Positions 34,727 to 43,037 of a stretch of DNA of 64,000 nt are shown here, in pieces. The position numbers and the translations under genes were made by a program. Numbering within the stretch: position 1 is the stretch's first letter; every line of letters begins with the position of its first letter. Location: NCBI GenBank assembly GCA_052386455.1, contig JBQTKD010000047.1, forward strand, positions 4,049 through 68,048, in the 5' to 3' direction. A model generated the notes under the pieces. The model had not been told where the DNA came from. It made no database searches and saw nothing but the letters and a program-made list of their open reading frames with translations. Source of the DNA: JBQTKD01 sp052386455 (GTDB lineage: Bacteria; Actinomycetota; Actinomycetes; Sporichthyales; Sporichthyaceae).

Positions 34727-35436
34727 CGGTCGCCACCCGTGACCGAGAGGAACACGTCCTCCAGAGACGAACCGCCCGCGGTGAGCTCGGCGGGCGTGCC
34801 GGAACGGACGAGGCGGCCGCGGTCGACTATGTGCACCAAGTCCGCGAGGCGCTCGGCCTCGTCGAGGTGGTGCGTCGCGAGCACGACCGTCACGCCGTCG
34901 GCGCGCAGCTCCGAGATCAGCTCACACGTGGCGCGGCGGGCGTGCGGGTCGAGGTTCGCCGTCGGCTCGTCGAGGAACACCAGCTCCGGCCGCCCGACGA
35001 TCGCCAACCCCAGCGCAAGCAGCCGCTGCTGCCCGCCGGACAGCCGGCGGAACGTCGTGCGACCCGTGTCGCCGAGCCCCAACTGCTCGAGCAGTCCGTC
35101 CGGATCCAACGGCGATGAGTGCAGCGACGCGACGTGCCGCAGCATCTCCCGCGCGTTCGCGCCCGAGTACACGCCCCCGGCCTGCAGCATCACGCCGAGC
35201 CGCGGCCGTAGCGCGGCGCCGTCGCGCATCGGGTCCAATCCGAGCACCCGAACGGTGCCCGCATCGGCCCGCCGCAGGCCGCAGGCGATTTCGACGCTCG
35301 TGGTTTTGCCCGCCCCGTTCGGCCCGAGCAGCGCCGTCACCGATCCACGCGCCACCTGCAGCGAGAGCCCGTCCACCACGGCCCGCCCGCCGTAGCGCTT
35401 GACGAGGCCTGCGATCTCGAGAGCGGCGGCCGACAC
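34723..35436 (-). CDS. ABC transporter ATP-binding protein (exporter type)
   Basis: 237 residues from GTG 35436 (VSAAALEIAGLVKRYGG). GTG 35478 is in frame too and would add 14 residues; neither has a convincing ribosome site. Walker A is GPNGAGKTT, signature LSGGQQRL, Walker B LVFLDEPTANLD and switch His in ATHHLDEAE. The length is short but complete, similar to ABC-2 drug/lipid exporter ATPases. Divergent from sufR; the iron-box palindrome (35485-35503) lies between and could also control this gene. Confidence 0.9.
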   Translation of the reverse strand: MSAAALEIAGLVKRYGGRAVVDGLSLQVARGSVTALLGPNGAGKTTSVEIACGLRRADAGTVRVLGLDPMRDGAALRPRLGVMLQAGGVYSGANAREMLRHVASLHSSPLDPDGLLEQLGLGDTGRTTFRRLSGGQQRLLALGLAIVGRPELVFLDEPTANLDPHARRATCELISELRADGVTVVLATHHLDEAERLADLVHIVDRGRLVRSGTPAELTAGGSSLEDVFLSVTGGDR

Positions 35437-35484
35437 GGCGGCAAGTCTAGGAAGAGCGAGGCCGGACCCATGCGTCACCCACAA

Positions 35485-35503
35485 GTAGGCAAGGCTTGCC
35501 TTA
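35485..35503. promoter_or_regulatory. IdeR/DtxR-type iron box in front of the suf operon
   Basis: GTAGGCAAGGCTTGCCTTA contains the perfect palindrome AGGCAAG-G-CTTGCCT (35487-35501) and matches the consensus iron box at 13 of 19 positions. It covers the -35-like TTGCCT (35497-35502) of the sufR promoter, a position for repression by iron-loaded IdeR. Confidence 0.65.
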
Positions 35504-35526
35504 CTACCCGTTCTGTGGTGTAGTGC
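35497..35526 (+). promoter_or_regulatory. Candidate sufR promoter
   Basis: TTGCCT (35497-35502) and TAGTGC (35521-35526) are 18 nt apart; TGTAGT (35519-35524) at 16 nt is an alternative -10. The iron box overlaps the -35. Confidence 0.35.
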
Positions 35527-35530
35527 TCGG

Positions 35531-35554
35531 TTCCGATTTGTCGACGCCTCGGAA
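35531..35554. promoter_or_regulatory. Inverted repeat, candidate SufR autoregulatory site
   Basis: TTCCGA-N12-TCGGAA lies just downstream of the predicted transcription start and 18 nt before the sufR start codon. SufR proteins autorepress through inverted repeats near their own promoter. The arms differ from published cyanobacterial sites, so this is only a candidate. Confidence 0.35.
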
Positions 35555-35572
35555 TTAAGCAAGACTGGCGTT

Positions 35573-36253
35573 GTGAATTTAGAGCCGACGGTACCTGTTG
35601 CGCTGCCAGATGTGGCGGAGCAGGGCACTCGCGACCGTGTCGCGCGCTCGATTCTCGAAAACGGAGCTTCCACGGCGGCCGAGCTGGCCGAACGTCTGGA
35701 GCTCACCTCGGCCGCGGTCCGCCGGCACCTCGACGCGCTGTTGGCCGACGGCACGATCACCGAAGGCCGGGCTCGCCCGGTCAAGGGGCGCGGACGACCG
35801 GCCAAGGCCTTCGTCCTCACCGACTCGGGCCGGGACGCGTTCCACCAGGCGTACGACGACCTCGCGGCCGGCGCGTTGAAGTTCATCGCCGAGGTGGCGG
35901 GCCAGGACGCGGTCACCGCGTTCGCCGAGCGCCGCGTGGCCGAACTCGAGGCTCGCTATCGCGTGGCCGTCGAATCGTCCGCGGATCGCACCGAAGCACT
36001 CGCCGACGCACTGTCGGCCGACGGGTACGCCGCCAGCGTGCGGCGTGCTCCGGGCGGGCACGGCGAGCAGGTCTGTCAGCACCACTGCCCGGTCGCCCAC
36101 GTGGCAGAGCAGTTCCCGCAACTGTGCGAGGCCGAGACTGCGGCCTTCTCGCGGCTCCTCGGTACCCACGTTCAGCGCCTCGCCACCATCGCCCATGGCG
36201 ACGGGGTGTGCACCACCTACGTTCCGCTCGCACATGGAAGGACCACCGCATGA
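35573..36253 (+). CDS. sufR: SufR, Fe-S-dependent repressor of the suf operon
   Basis: 226 residues from GTG 35573. The N-terminal winged helix (VARSILENGASTAAELAERLELTSAAVRRHLDALLADG) is of the ArsR/DeoR-like type; the C-terminal part holds the cluster ligand cysteines C168, C172, C185 and C213 (CQHHC, C-X12-C, then VC). In cyanobacteria and actinobacteria SufR with a cluster represses suf, and losing the cluster in oxidative stress or iron limitation releases it. Its stop overlaps the sufB start (ATGA). Confidence 0.93.
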   Translation: MNLEPTVPVALPDVAEQGTRDRVARSILENGASTAAELAERLELTSAAVRRHLDALLADGTITEGRARPVKGRGRPAKAFVLTDSGRDAFHQAYDDLAAGALKFIAEVAGQDAVTAFAERRVAELEARYRVAVESSADRTEALADALSADGYAASVRRAPGGHGEQVCQHHCPVAHVAEQFPQLCEAETAAFSRLLGTHVQRLATIAHGDGVCTTYVPLAHGRTTA

Positions 36254-37662
36254 CGACCACTGTTCCCGCCGGACTGGAAGGCATCGGCCGCTACGACTTC
36301 GGCTGGTCCGACGTCGACACGGCCGGCGCCACCGCGCGCCGCGGTCTGTCCGAGGACGTCGTGCGCAACATCTCCGCGCTCAAGAACGAGCCGGACTGGA
36401 TGCTGCAGTACCGGCTCAAGGGTCTGAACCTCTTCTACAAGAAGCCGATGCCGAACTGGGGCAGCGACCTGTCCGGCATCCACTTCGACAACATCAAGTA
36501 CTTCGTGCGCTCCACGGAGAAGCAGGCCGCGAGCTGGGACGAACTGCCCGAGGACATCAAGAACACCTACGACCGCCTCGGCATCCCGGAGGCCGAGAAG
36601 CAGCGCCTCGTCGCCGGCGTCGCCGCGCAGTACGAGTCCGAGGTCGTCTACCACCAGATCCGCGAGGACCTCGAGCAGCAGGGCGTGCTCTTCCTGGACA
36701 CCGACACGGGCCTGCGCGAGCACGAGGACACCTTCAAGGAGTACTTCGGCTCGGTCATCCCTGCCGGGGACAACAAGTTCTCCGCGCTCAACGCCGCGGT
36801 GTGGTCCGGTGGCTCGTTCATCTACGTGCCGAAGAACGTGCACGTCGAGATCCCGCTGCAGGCGTACTTCCGCATCAACACCGAGAACATGGGCCAGTTC
36901 GAGCGGACGCTGATCATCGACGACGAGGGTGCGTACGAGCACTACGTCGAGGGGTGTACCGCGCCGATCTACTCCTCGGACTCGCTGCACTCCGCAGTCG
37001 TGGAGATCGTCGTCAAGCCGGGCGCGCGCTGCCGGTATACGACCATTCAGAACTGGTCGAACAACGTCTACAACCTGGTCACCAAGCGCGCCCGCGCCGA
37101 GGCCGGGGCGACGATGGAGTGGGTCGACGGGAACATCGGCTCCAAGGTCACCATGAAGTACCCGGCCGTCTGGATGACCGGCGAGCACGCGCACGGCGAG
37201 GTGCTGTCCATCGCCTTCGCGGGCGAGGGCCAGCACCAGGACGCCGGCGCCAAGATGGTGCACGCTGCCCCGCACACCTCCTCGACGATCGTGTCGAAGT
37301 CCGTGGCCCGCGGCGGCGGCCGCACCTCCTACCGCGGTCTGGTCCGCGTGCAGCCCGGCGCGCACCACTCGAAGTCCACGGTGCGCTGCGACGCGCTGCT
37401 CGTCGACACCATCAGCCGCTCGGACACCTACCCCTACGTGGACGTCCGCGAGGACGACGTGTCCCTCGGCCACGAGGCGACGGTCTCCAAGGTGTCCGAC
37501 GACCAGCTGTTCTACCTGATGAGCCGCGGCATGGCCGAGGACGAGGCCATGGCGATGATCGTGCGCGGCTTCGTCGAGCCGATCGCCAAGGAACTGCCGA
37601 TGGAGTACGCGCTCGAGCTGAACCGGCTGATCGAGCTTCAGATGGAAGGCGCGGTCGGCTAG
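36250..37662 (+). CDS. sufB: Fe-S cluster assembly scaffold protein SufB
   Basis: 470 residues from ATG 36250. Core scaffold of SUF machinery, in complex with SufC and SufD. Highly conserved blocks are present: PNWGSDLSGIHFDNIKYFVRS, YESEVVYHQI, SAAVWSGGSFIYVPKNV-like (NAAVWSGGSFIYVPKNVHVE), EGCTAPIYSSDSLHSAVVE with the conserved Cys, and MSRGMAEDEAMAMIVRGFVEPI. Translationally coupled to sufR. Confidence 0.97.
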   Translation: MTTTVPAGLEGIGRYDFGWSDVDTAGATARRGLSEDVVRNISALKNEPDWMLQYRLKGLNLFYKKPMPNWGSDLSGIHFDNIKYFVRSTEKQAASWDELPEDIKNTYDRLGIPEAEKQRLVAGVAAQYESEVVYHQIREDLEQQGVLFLDTDTGLREHEDTFKEYFGSVIPAGDNKFSALNAAVWSGGSFIYVPKNVHVEIPLQAYFRINTENMGQFERTLIIDDEGAYEHYVEGCTAPIYSSDSLHSAVVEIVVKPGARCRYTTIQNWSNNVYNLVTKRARAEAGATMEWVDGNIGSKVTMKYPAVWMTGEHAHGEVLSIAFAGEGQHQDAGAKMVHAAPHTSSTIVSKSVARGGGRTSYRGLVRVQPGAHHSKSTVRCDALLVDTISRSDTYPYVDVREDDVSLGHEATVSKVSDDQLFYLMSRGMAEDEAMAMIVRGFVEPIAKELPMEYALELNRLIELQMEGAVG

Positions 37663-38751
37663 GTGACGGTTACTCAGTTGCTGCCAGTTCCCTCGGGGCA
37701 CGAGGAGGAGTGGCGGTTCACACCGCTGCGTCGCCTGCGTGGTCTGCACGACGGCACGGCGATCCCCGAGGGCAAGGTCGTCGTCGAGGTCGCCGCCGCG
37801 GAGGGCGTGAGCGTCGAAACGGTCGGCCGTGACGACGCTCGCCTCGGCCGGGCAGGTGCGTTCAGCGACAAGGTCGCCCAAGACGCCTTCGCCTCGTTCG
37901 AGGTCGCCACGATCGTGACCGTGCCCAAGGAGGCCGTGATCGTCGAGCCGACGATCCTCACCCTGCGGGGCGAGGGCGCGCAGGGCGCGGCGTTTGGCCA
38001 CGTCCAGCTCGACGTGGCGCCGTTCGCCTCCGCCACCGTCGTTCTCGACCACCGTGGCTCGGCCACCTACGCGGGCAACGTCGAGGTGCTCGTCGCCGAC
38101 GGCGCGTCGCTCGTGCTGGTCAGCATTCAGGACTGGGACCGCGACGCCGTGCACCTCGGCCACCAGCGCATCGTGCTCGGGCGCGACGCGAAGGTCCGGA
38201 TGGTCACCGTCACCCTCGGCGGGGACCTCGTGCGCCTGTTCCCGCAGGTCGTCTACACCGCACCCGGTGGGGACGCCGAACTGCTCGGCCTGTACTTCGC
38301 CGACGACGGCCAGCACCTCGAGCACCGCAGCCACGTCGACCACTCGGTGCCGCACTGCCGCAGCAACGTCGCCTACAAGGGCGCACTGCAGGGCAAGAGC
38401 GCGCACACCGTGTGGGTGGGCGACGTGCTGATCCGGCCAGAGGCCGTCGGCACCGACACCTACGAGATCAACCGCAACCTCGTCCTGTCCGACGGCGCGC
38501 GCGCCGACTCGGTGCCCAACCTGGAGATCCTCACTGGAGAGATCGCCGGCGCCGGCCACGCGTCCGCCACGGGACGTTTCGACGACGAACAGTTGTTCTA
38601 CCTGCAGGCCCGAGGGATCCCGGAGATCGAAGCTCGCCGCCTGGTGGTGCGCGCCTTCTTCAACGAGATCATCGGCCAGATCGGCATTCCCCACCTGCAG
38701 GTCCGGCTGACCGACGCCATCGAAGACGAACTCGCCCGCACGCTTTCCTGA
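37663..38751 (+). CDS. sufD: Fe-S cluster assembly protein SufD
   Basis: 362 residues from GTG 37663, directly abutting the sufB stop. Paralogue of SufB completing the SufBC2D complex. The right-handed beta-helix region and the C-terminal FYLQARGIPEIEARRLVVRAFFNEI motif are clear, with conserved His in YLGVEQHLEHRS-type segment (FADDGQHLEHRSHVDHS). Same operon. Confidence 0.95.
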   Translation: MTVTQLLPVPSGHEEEWRFTPLRRLRGLHDGTAIPEGKVVVEVAAAEGVSVETVGRDDARLGRAGAFSDKVAQDAFASFEVATIVTVPKEAVIVEPTILTLRGEGAQGAAFGHVQLDVAPFASATVVLDHRGSATYAGNVEVLVADGASLVLVSIQDWDRDAVHLGHQRIVLGRDAKVRMVTVTLGGDLVRLFPQVVYTAPGGDAELLGLYFADDGQHLEHRSHVDHSVPHCRSNVAYKGALQGKSAHTVWVGDVLIRPEAVGTDTYEINRNLVLSDGARADSVPNLEILTGEIAGAGHASATGRFDDEQLFYLQARGIPEIEARRLVVRAFFNEIIGQIGIPHLQVRLTDAIEDELARTLS

Positions 38752-38767
38752 CACGGAGTCACTTTTC

Positions 38768-39529
38768 ATGAGCACCTTGGAAATCAAGGACCTGTACGTC
38801 TCGGTCGACACCGCCGAGGGCGTGAAGGAGATCCTCCGCGGGGTCAACCTGACCATCAAGCCGGGCGAGACCCACGCGGTCATGGGCCCGAACGGGTCGG
38901 GCAAGTCGACGCTGGCGTACAGCATCGCCGGGCACCCCAAGTACAACGTGACCGGCGGCAGCATCACCCTCGGCGGCGAGGACGTCCTGGCGATGTCCGT
39001 CGACTCCCGGGCCCGCGCCGGCCTGTTCCTCGCCATGCAGTACCCGGTGGAGATCCCCGGCGTTTCGGTGTCGAACTTCCTGCGCACCGCGAAGACGGCG
39101 ATCGACGGCGAAGCGCCGAAGCTGCGCACGTGGATCAAGGACGTCAAGACCGCGATGGGCCAGCTCCAGATGGACCCCTCCTTCGCCGAGCGCAACGTCA
39201 ACGAGGGCTTCTCCGGCGGCGAGAAGAAGCGCCACGAGACCCTGCAACTCGAGCTGCTGAACCCGAAGGTCGCGATCCTCGACGAGACGGACTCGGGCCT
39301 GGACATCGACGCACTCAAGGTCGTGTCCGAGGGCGTGAACCGCTTCAAGTCCGGCGGCGACAAGGGCGTTCTGCTCATCACCCACTACACCCGCATCCTG
39401 CGCTACATCGCGCCGGACTTCGTGCACGTCTTCATCGGCGGACGCTTCGTCGAGGAGGGCGGCCCGGAGCTCGCCGACCAGCTCGAGGCGGAGGGGTACG
39501 AGCGCTTCCTCGAGAAGGCCGGCGCATGA
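38768..39529 (+). CDS. sufC: Fe-S assembly ATPase SufC
   Basis: 253 residues from ATG 38768. ABC-type ATPase that drives SufB/SufD conformational change. Walker A GPNGSGKST, signature FSGGEKKRHE, Walker B VAILDETDSGLDIDA and switch LITHYTR are all intact. 16 nt after sufD. Confidence 0.97.
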   Translation: MSTLEIKDLYVSVDTAEGVKEILRGVNLTIKPGETHAVMGPNGSGKSTLAYSIAGHPKYNVTGGSITLGGEDVLAMSVDSRARAGLFLAMQYPVEIPGVSVSNFLRTAKTAIDGEAPKLRTWIKDVKTAMGQLQMDPSFAERNVNEGFSGGEKKRHETLQLELLNPKVAILDETDSGLDIDALKVVSEGVNRFKSGGDKGVLLITHYTRILRYIAPDFVHVFIGGRFVEEGGPELADQLEAEGYERFLEKAGA

Positions 39530-40785
39530 TTCCGGGCCTCCTCGACGTCGAGAAGATCCGGGCTGACTTCCCGATCCTGACGCGGCGGCTCGCGGAGGAT
39601 CGGCCGCTGGTCTACCTGGACTCGGCGAACACGTCGCAGAAGCCGCAGTCGGTGATCGACGCGATCTCCGAGCACTACGCCTTGCACAACGCGAACGTCG
39701 CCCGCGCCGCGCACCAGCTCGGCGAGGAGGCCACTGCGGCGTTCGAGGGCGCGCGGGACCTCGTCGCGGCGTTCGTGAACGCACCGTCCCGCGACGGCGT
39801 GATCTTCACGAAGAACGCCTCCGAGGCGCTGAACCTCGTAGCCAACGTGCTGTCGTGGGCGCCCGCACCGCTGGGCATCGGCCCCGGCGACGAGGTCGTC
39901 ATCACCGAGATGGAGCACCACTCCAACATCGTTCCGTGGCAGCTCGCCACCGAGCGTCGCGGTGCGACGCTGCGCTGGTTCGGCATCGACGACGAGGGCC
40001 GGCTCGACCTCTCGACCATCGATTCGCTGATCACCGAGCGGACGAAGGTCGTCGCGGTCACGTGGGTCTCGAACATGCTCGGCACGATCAACCCGGTCCA
40101 CGAGATCGTGCGGAAGGCGCACGCCGTCGGGGCGCTCGTCGTCGTCGACGCCTCGCAGGCCGTGCCGCAGATGGCATGCGACCTCACCGCGCTCGACGCC
40201 GACTTCGTCGCCTTCACCGGCCACAAGCTCTGCGGCCCTACCGGCATCGGCGTCCTCGTCGGCAAGGTCGACCTCCTCAACCAGCTCCCGCCCTTCCTCG
40301 GCGGCGGCGAGATGATCGAACTCGTGAAGATGGAGCGCTCCACCTACGCGCCGGCGCCGCACCGCTTCGAGGCCGGCACCCCGCCGATCGTCCAGGCCGT
40401 TGGCCTCGGCGCGGCGATTCGGTACCTGTCCGCCGTCGGCATGGACGCTGTCGCCGCGCACGAGCAGGCCATCACCGCCTACGCCCTCGACGCGCTGAAA
40501 ACCGTTCCAGGGCTGCGAATCCTCGGCCCCGAAACGCCCGTGGACCGTGGGGGAGCGATCAGCTTCGAGCTCGACGACCTGCACCCGCACGACGTCGGTC
40601 AGGTGCTGGACTCGCTCGGCATCGCGATCCGTGGCGGCCACCACTGCGCCCGGCCCGCGCACGCGCGCTTCGGCGTCGTCGCCTCGAATCGCGCGTCGTT
40701 CTACCTGTACACGACGCCGGCCGAGATCGACGCACTCGTCGCCGGGCTCTACGAGGTCAAGAAGTTCTTCGGGACGCAGGGATAG
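39526..40785 (+). CDS. sufS: Cysteine desulfurase SufS
   Basis: 419 residues from ATG 39526, overlapping the sufC stop. PLP enzyme that takes sulfur from cysteine as an enzyme persulfide. PLP lysine lies in FVAFTGHKLCGPTGIGVL, HHSNIVPWQ binds cofactor, and the catalytic Cys is in RGGHHCARPAH near the C-terminus, as in SufS group II enzymes. Works with SufU, the next gene. Confidence 0.97.
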   Translation: MIPGLLDVEKIRADFPILTRRLAEDRPLVYLDSANTSQKPQSVIDAISEHYALHNANVARAAHQLGEEATAAFEGARDLVAAFVNAPSRDGVIFTKNASEALNLVANVLSWAPAPLGIGPGDEVVITEMEHHSNIVPWQLATERRGATLRWFGIDDEGRLDLSTIDSLITERTKVVAVTWVSNMLGTINPVHEIVRKAHAVGALVVVDASQAVPQMACDLTALDADFVAFTGHKLCGPTGIGVLVGKVDLLNQLPPFLGGGEMIELVKMERSTYAPAPHRFEAGTPPIVQAVGLGAAIRYLSAVGMDAVAAHEQAITAYALDALKTVPGLRILGPETPVDRGGAISFELDDLHPHDVGQVLDSLGIAIRGGHHCARPAHARFGVVASNRASFYLYTTPAEIDALVAGLYEVKKFFGTQG

Positions 40786-40789
40786 TCGG

Positions 40790-41233
40790 ATGCAGCTGGA
40801 ATCGCTGTACCAGGAGATCATCCTCGACCACTACCGCAAGCCTCACAACAAGGGGCTGCGGGAGCCGTTCGAGGCCGAGGTCCATCACGTGAACCCGACG
40901 TGCGGGGACGAGGTGACCCTGCGCGTGCACCTGGAAGGCGGCAAGGTGGCGGACGTCTCCTACGACGCGCTCGGGTGCTCGATCAGCCAGGCGTCGGTGT
41001 CGGTCCTCACCGACCTGGTCATCGGCAAGAACCTCGAGGAGGCCTTCGCGGTCTACGAGGAGTTCCTCAAGCTCATGCAGTCCAAAGGCCAGGCGCAGGG
41101 CGACGAAGACGTCCTCGAGGATGCCGTGGCCTTCGCCGGGGTGTCGAAGTACCCGTCCCGGATCAAGTGCGCCCTCCTCGGTTGGATGGCCTGGAAGGAC
41201 GCGGTAGCCCGCGCGGAAGGAGCAACACCATGA
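40790..41233 (+). CDS. sufU: SufU, zinc-dependent sulfur transferase
   Basis: 147 residues from ATG 40790. IscU-like fold; C38 (NPTCGDE), the Cys of YDALGCSISQAS and the Cys of IKCALLGW, together with Asp40, are the zinc/sulfur ligands. The region between the second and third Cys contains the long insertion typical of Gram-positive SufU. Receives persulfide sulfur from SufS. Its stop overlaps sufT. Confidence 0.95.
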   Translation: MQLESLYQEIILDHYRKPHNKGLREPFEAEVHHVNPTCGDEVTLRVHLEGGKVADVSYDALGCSISQASVSVLTDLVIGKNLEEAFAVYEEFLKLMQSKGQAQGDEDVLEDAVAFAGVSKYPSRIKCALLGWMAWKDAVARAEGATP

Positions 41234-41574
41234 CGAACCTGCCCGAGGTCGACCTGAACCCGTCGGCTCCTACCGAGGACGACCTCCTCGAAGCCATGCG
41301 CGACGTCGTCGACCCCGAACTCGGGATCAACGTCGTCGACCTCGGCCTGGTCTACGGCATCGGCGTGGACGAGGCGAACATCTGCACCGTCGACATGACG
41401 CTGACCAGCGCCGCGTGTCCGCTGACCGACGTCATCGAAGACCAGACCCGCGCGGCGCTCGAGGGCCTGGTCAACGACTTCCGGATCAACTGGGTCTGGA
41501 TGCCACCGTGGGGCCCGGACAAGATCACCGACGACGGCCGCGAGATGCTCCGCGCCCTGGGCTTCAACGTCTAG
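41230..41574 (+). CDS. sufT: SufT / MIP18-family (DUF59) Fe-S assembly factor
   Basis: 114 residues from ATG 41230. DUF59 domain with VVDPELGINVVDLGLVYGI and the Cys of TLTSAACPLTDVIEDQT, the family's conserved cysteine. SufT is needed for maturation of some Fe-S proteins at high demand. Last of sufR-B-D-C-S-U-T; a hairpin starts 4 nt after the stop. Confidence 0.93.
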   Translation: MTNLPEVDLNPSAPTEDDLLEAMRDVVDPELGINVVDLGLVYGIGVDEANICTVDMTLTSAACPLTDVIEDQTRAALEGLVNDFRINWVWMPPWGPDKITDDGREMLRALGFNV

Positions 41575-41577
41575 ACA

Positions 41578-41599
41578 GTCGGGGGGCTCCGCCCCCGAC
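41578..41599. terminator. Terminator of the suf operon
   Basis: GTCGGGGG (41578-41585) and CCCCCGAC (41592-41599) form an 8-bp G+C stem with a 6-nt loop, 4 nt after the sufT stop. No T-run. The acVLRF1 gene begins 23 nt later, so some read-through is possible. Confidence 0.65.
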
Positions 41600-41621
41600 G
41601 GCCCCCCGAAAGATACTTCAT

Positions 41622-42299
41622 GTGACCCGCACGGTAGACGTCGATCCAGAGCGCATCGGCCGGTGGCTGGAGAACTTCGGCGAACGCAACGGCCACCCGG
41701 TCGAGCTAGGGGCCACAGCCTCGGGCGCGCAAGTGGTGGCCGACAACGGCACGGTCGCGGACCTGGTCGTCCCGTTCGCGTCGCAGTGGTCAACGCCGCA
41801 GGGCGAGGACCCGCGGACCGGGGCGGCCCGGATCGCGCTCACGCTGGCGTTGCGGGACCACTGCCTCGTGCCGCGCACCGTCGGCGTATTGCTCGCCCGG
41901 ATCGGCGGATTCGCCGCCGGGGTGTTCGTCGGCGCCGAGTTGATGGAAGGCAAGGCCGGATCGCGGCACGTGCAGGGCCGGAGCGCCGCAGGCGGCTGGT
42001 CACAACAGCGCTTCGCCCGCCGGCGCGAACAACAGGCGAACCAGGCGCTGGAAGCCGCCGCGGACTACGCGGCCCGCATCCTCCTGCCGGCGCTCGACGA
42101 CCTCGACGCCCTCGTTCTCGGCGGCGAGCGCCGAGCCGTCGACGCGGTCCTCGCCGACCGCCGCCTGGCGCCCCTGCGGAAGGTCTCGACGGAGCCGCGC
42201 TTCTTGACCGTCCCCGACCCGAAGCGCGACATCCTGCTCGCTGCCCCGGACGCCTTTCGCGCCATCCGCATCGCGATCACCGACACAAGGCAACCATGA
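41622..42299 (+). CDS. acVLRF1-family peptidyl-tRNA hydrolase (Vms1-like release factor)
   Basis: 225 residues from GTG 41622. The conserved block GSRHVQGRSAAGGWSQQRFARRREQQA (around residues 108-134, listed here in pieces: SRHVQGRSAAGG, WSQQRFARRREQ) is the VLRF1 catalytic loop; one of its glutamines plays the part of the GGQ Gln in releasing nascent chains. Actinobacterial VLRF1 acts on peptidyl-tRNA in stalled large subunits. A second ribosome-rescue gene, arfB, lies at 17.9 kb. The neighbouring frame's ATG at 41620 is out of frame, so GTG is the start. Its stop overlaps the next gene. Confidence 0.85.
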   Translation: MTRTVDVDPERIGRWLENFGERNGHPVELGATASGAQVVADNGTVADLVVPFASQWSTPQGEDPRTGAARIALTLALRDHCLVPRTVGVLLARIGGFAAGVFVGAELMEGKAGSRHVQGRSAAGGWSQQRFARRREQQANQALEAAADYAARILLPALDDLDALVLGGERRAVDAVLADRRLAPLRKVSTEPRFLTVPDPKRDILLAAPDAFRAIRIAITDTRQP

Positions 42300-43024
42300 T
42301 CGACACGACCTTCGACTTCAGATCGGATTCGAACGGCCGCGACCCCGACAGGTACAGCCCGACGCTGCTTCGCTACCACCGACTGCTGTGGAGCAAGCCG
42401 CTGCCCGACGGCCGTCCCTTCGACCTGGTCCCGAAGCCGCGCGAGTACCTGTACCACCGTTCCGATATCGGTGAGTTCTACCTGAGCAGCGACGCGGTGA
42501 TCGCCAGCTACAGCACCTACGTGTCCGCCGCGCACATCATCGGGCAACTCCCGCCGGAGGACGTCGAACGCTTCGAGTACATCGGCTACACCATCGGCGG
42601 AATGCTGCTGTTCCCAAGCAACCGGGTCGACGGCAAGCACACGATCAACCAGGCGCGCGGATCGAACCGTTTCACGATCGGCGACCGCATGGACCTGACT
42701 CTGGAGTGCATTCGAAGGCACTATCGAGGTGACCGCGCCAACGCGCTGGGCCCAACGCTCGAGCGATATCCCGAGTTCTTCGCTCTGTTCGGCGACTTCG
42801 CCGGCTACTGCGAGTTCTTCCTGCTCCAGGACCTTGTACGCGACGACGGCTCGGTGAAGTTCTTCGCCGAGTTCGACGACTTCCAGTCGCCCGCCATGCC
42901 AAGCGACGCCGAGAGCTACGTCCTGTTCCGCGAGCAGTCGATCCGATTCGTCGAAGCGCGCAACCTCCGCATCAAGGCGTGGAGCGTCGAGCACTTGGAG
43001 TGTCTCGACCCTGGAGATTTCTGA
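42296..43024 (+). CDS. DUF6994-family protein
   Basis: 242 residues from ATG 42296, coupled to the acVLRF1 stop (ATGA). Conserved features: FDFRSDSNGRDPDRYSPTLLRYHRLLWSKPLPDG, GGMLLFPSNRVDGKHTINQARG, and HYRGDRANALGPTLERYPEFFALFGDFAGYCEFFLLQDLV near the C-terminal third. This is the DUF6994 pattern, of unknown function. It may work with acVLRF1, judging only by the overlap. Base composition is slightly less G+C-rich than the suf genes. Confidence 0.75.
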   Translation: MIDTTFDFRSDSNGRDPDRYSPTLLRYHRLLWSKPLPDGRPFDLVPKPREYLYHRSDIGEFYLSSDAVIASYSTYVSAAHIIGQLPPEDVERFEYIGYTIGGMLLFPSNRVDGKHTINQARGSNRFTIGDRMDLTLECIRRHYRGDRANALGPTLERYPEFFALFGDFAGYCEFFLLQDLVRDDGSVKFFAEFDDFQSPAMPSDAESYVLFREQSIRFVEARNLRIKAWSVEHLECLDPGDF

Positions 43025-43037
43025 CGGACCGTCGCAA

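Noticed and set aside
41578..41620. 6C RNA-like motif with C-rich loops
   Set aside because: There are C runs, but only one stable stem, placed as a terminator.
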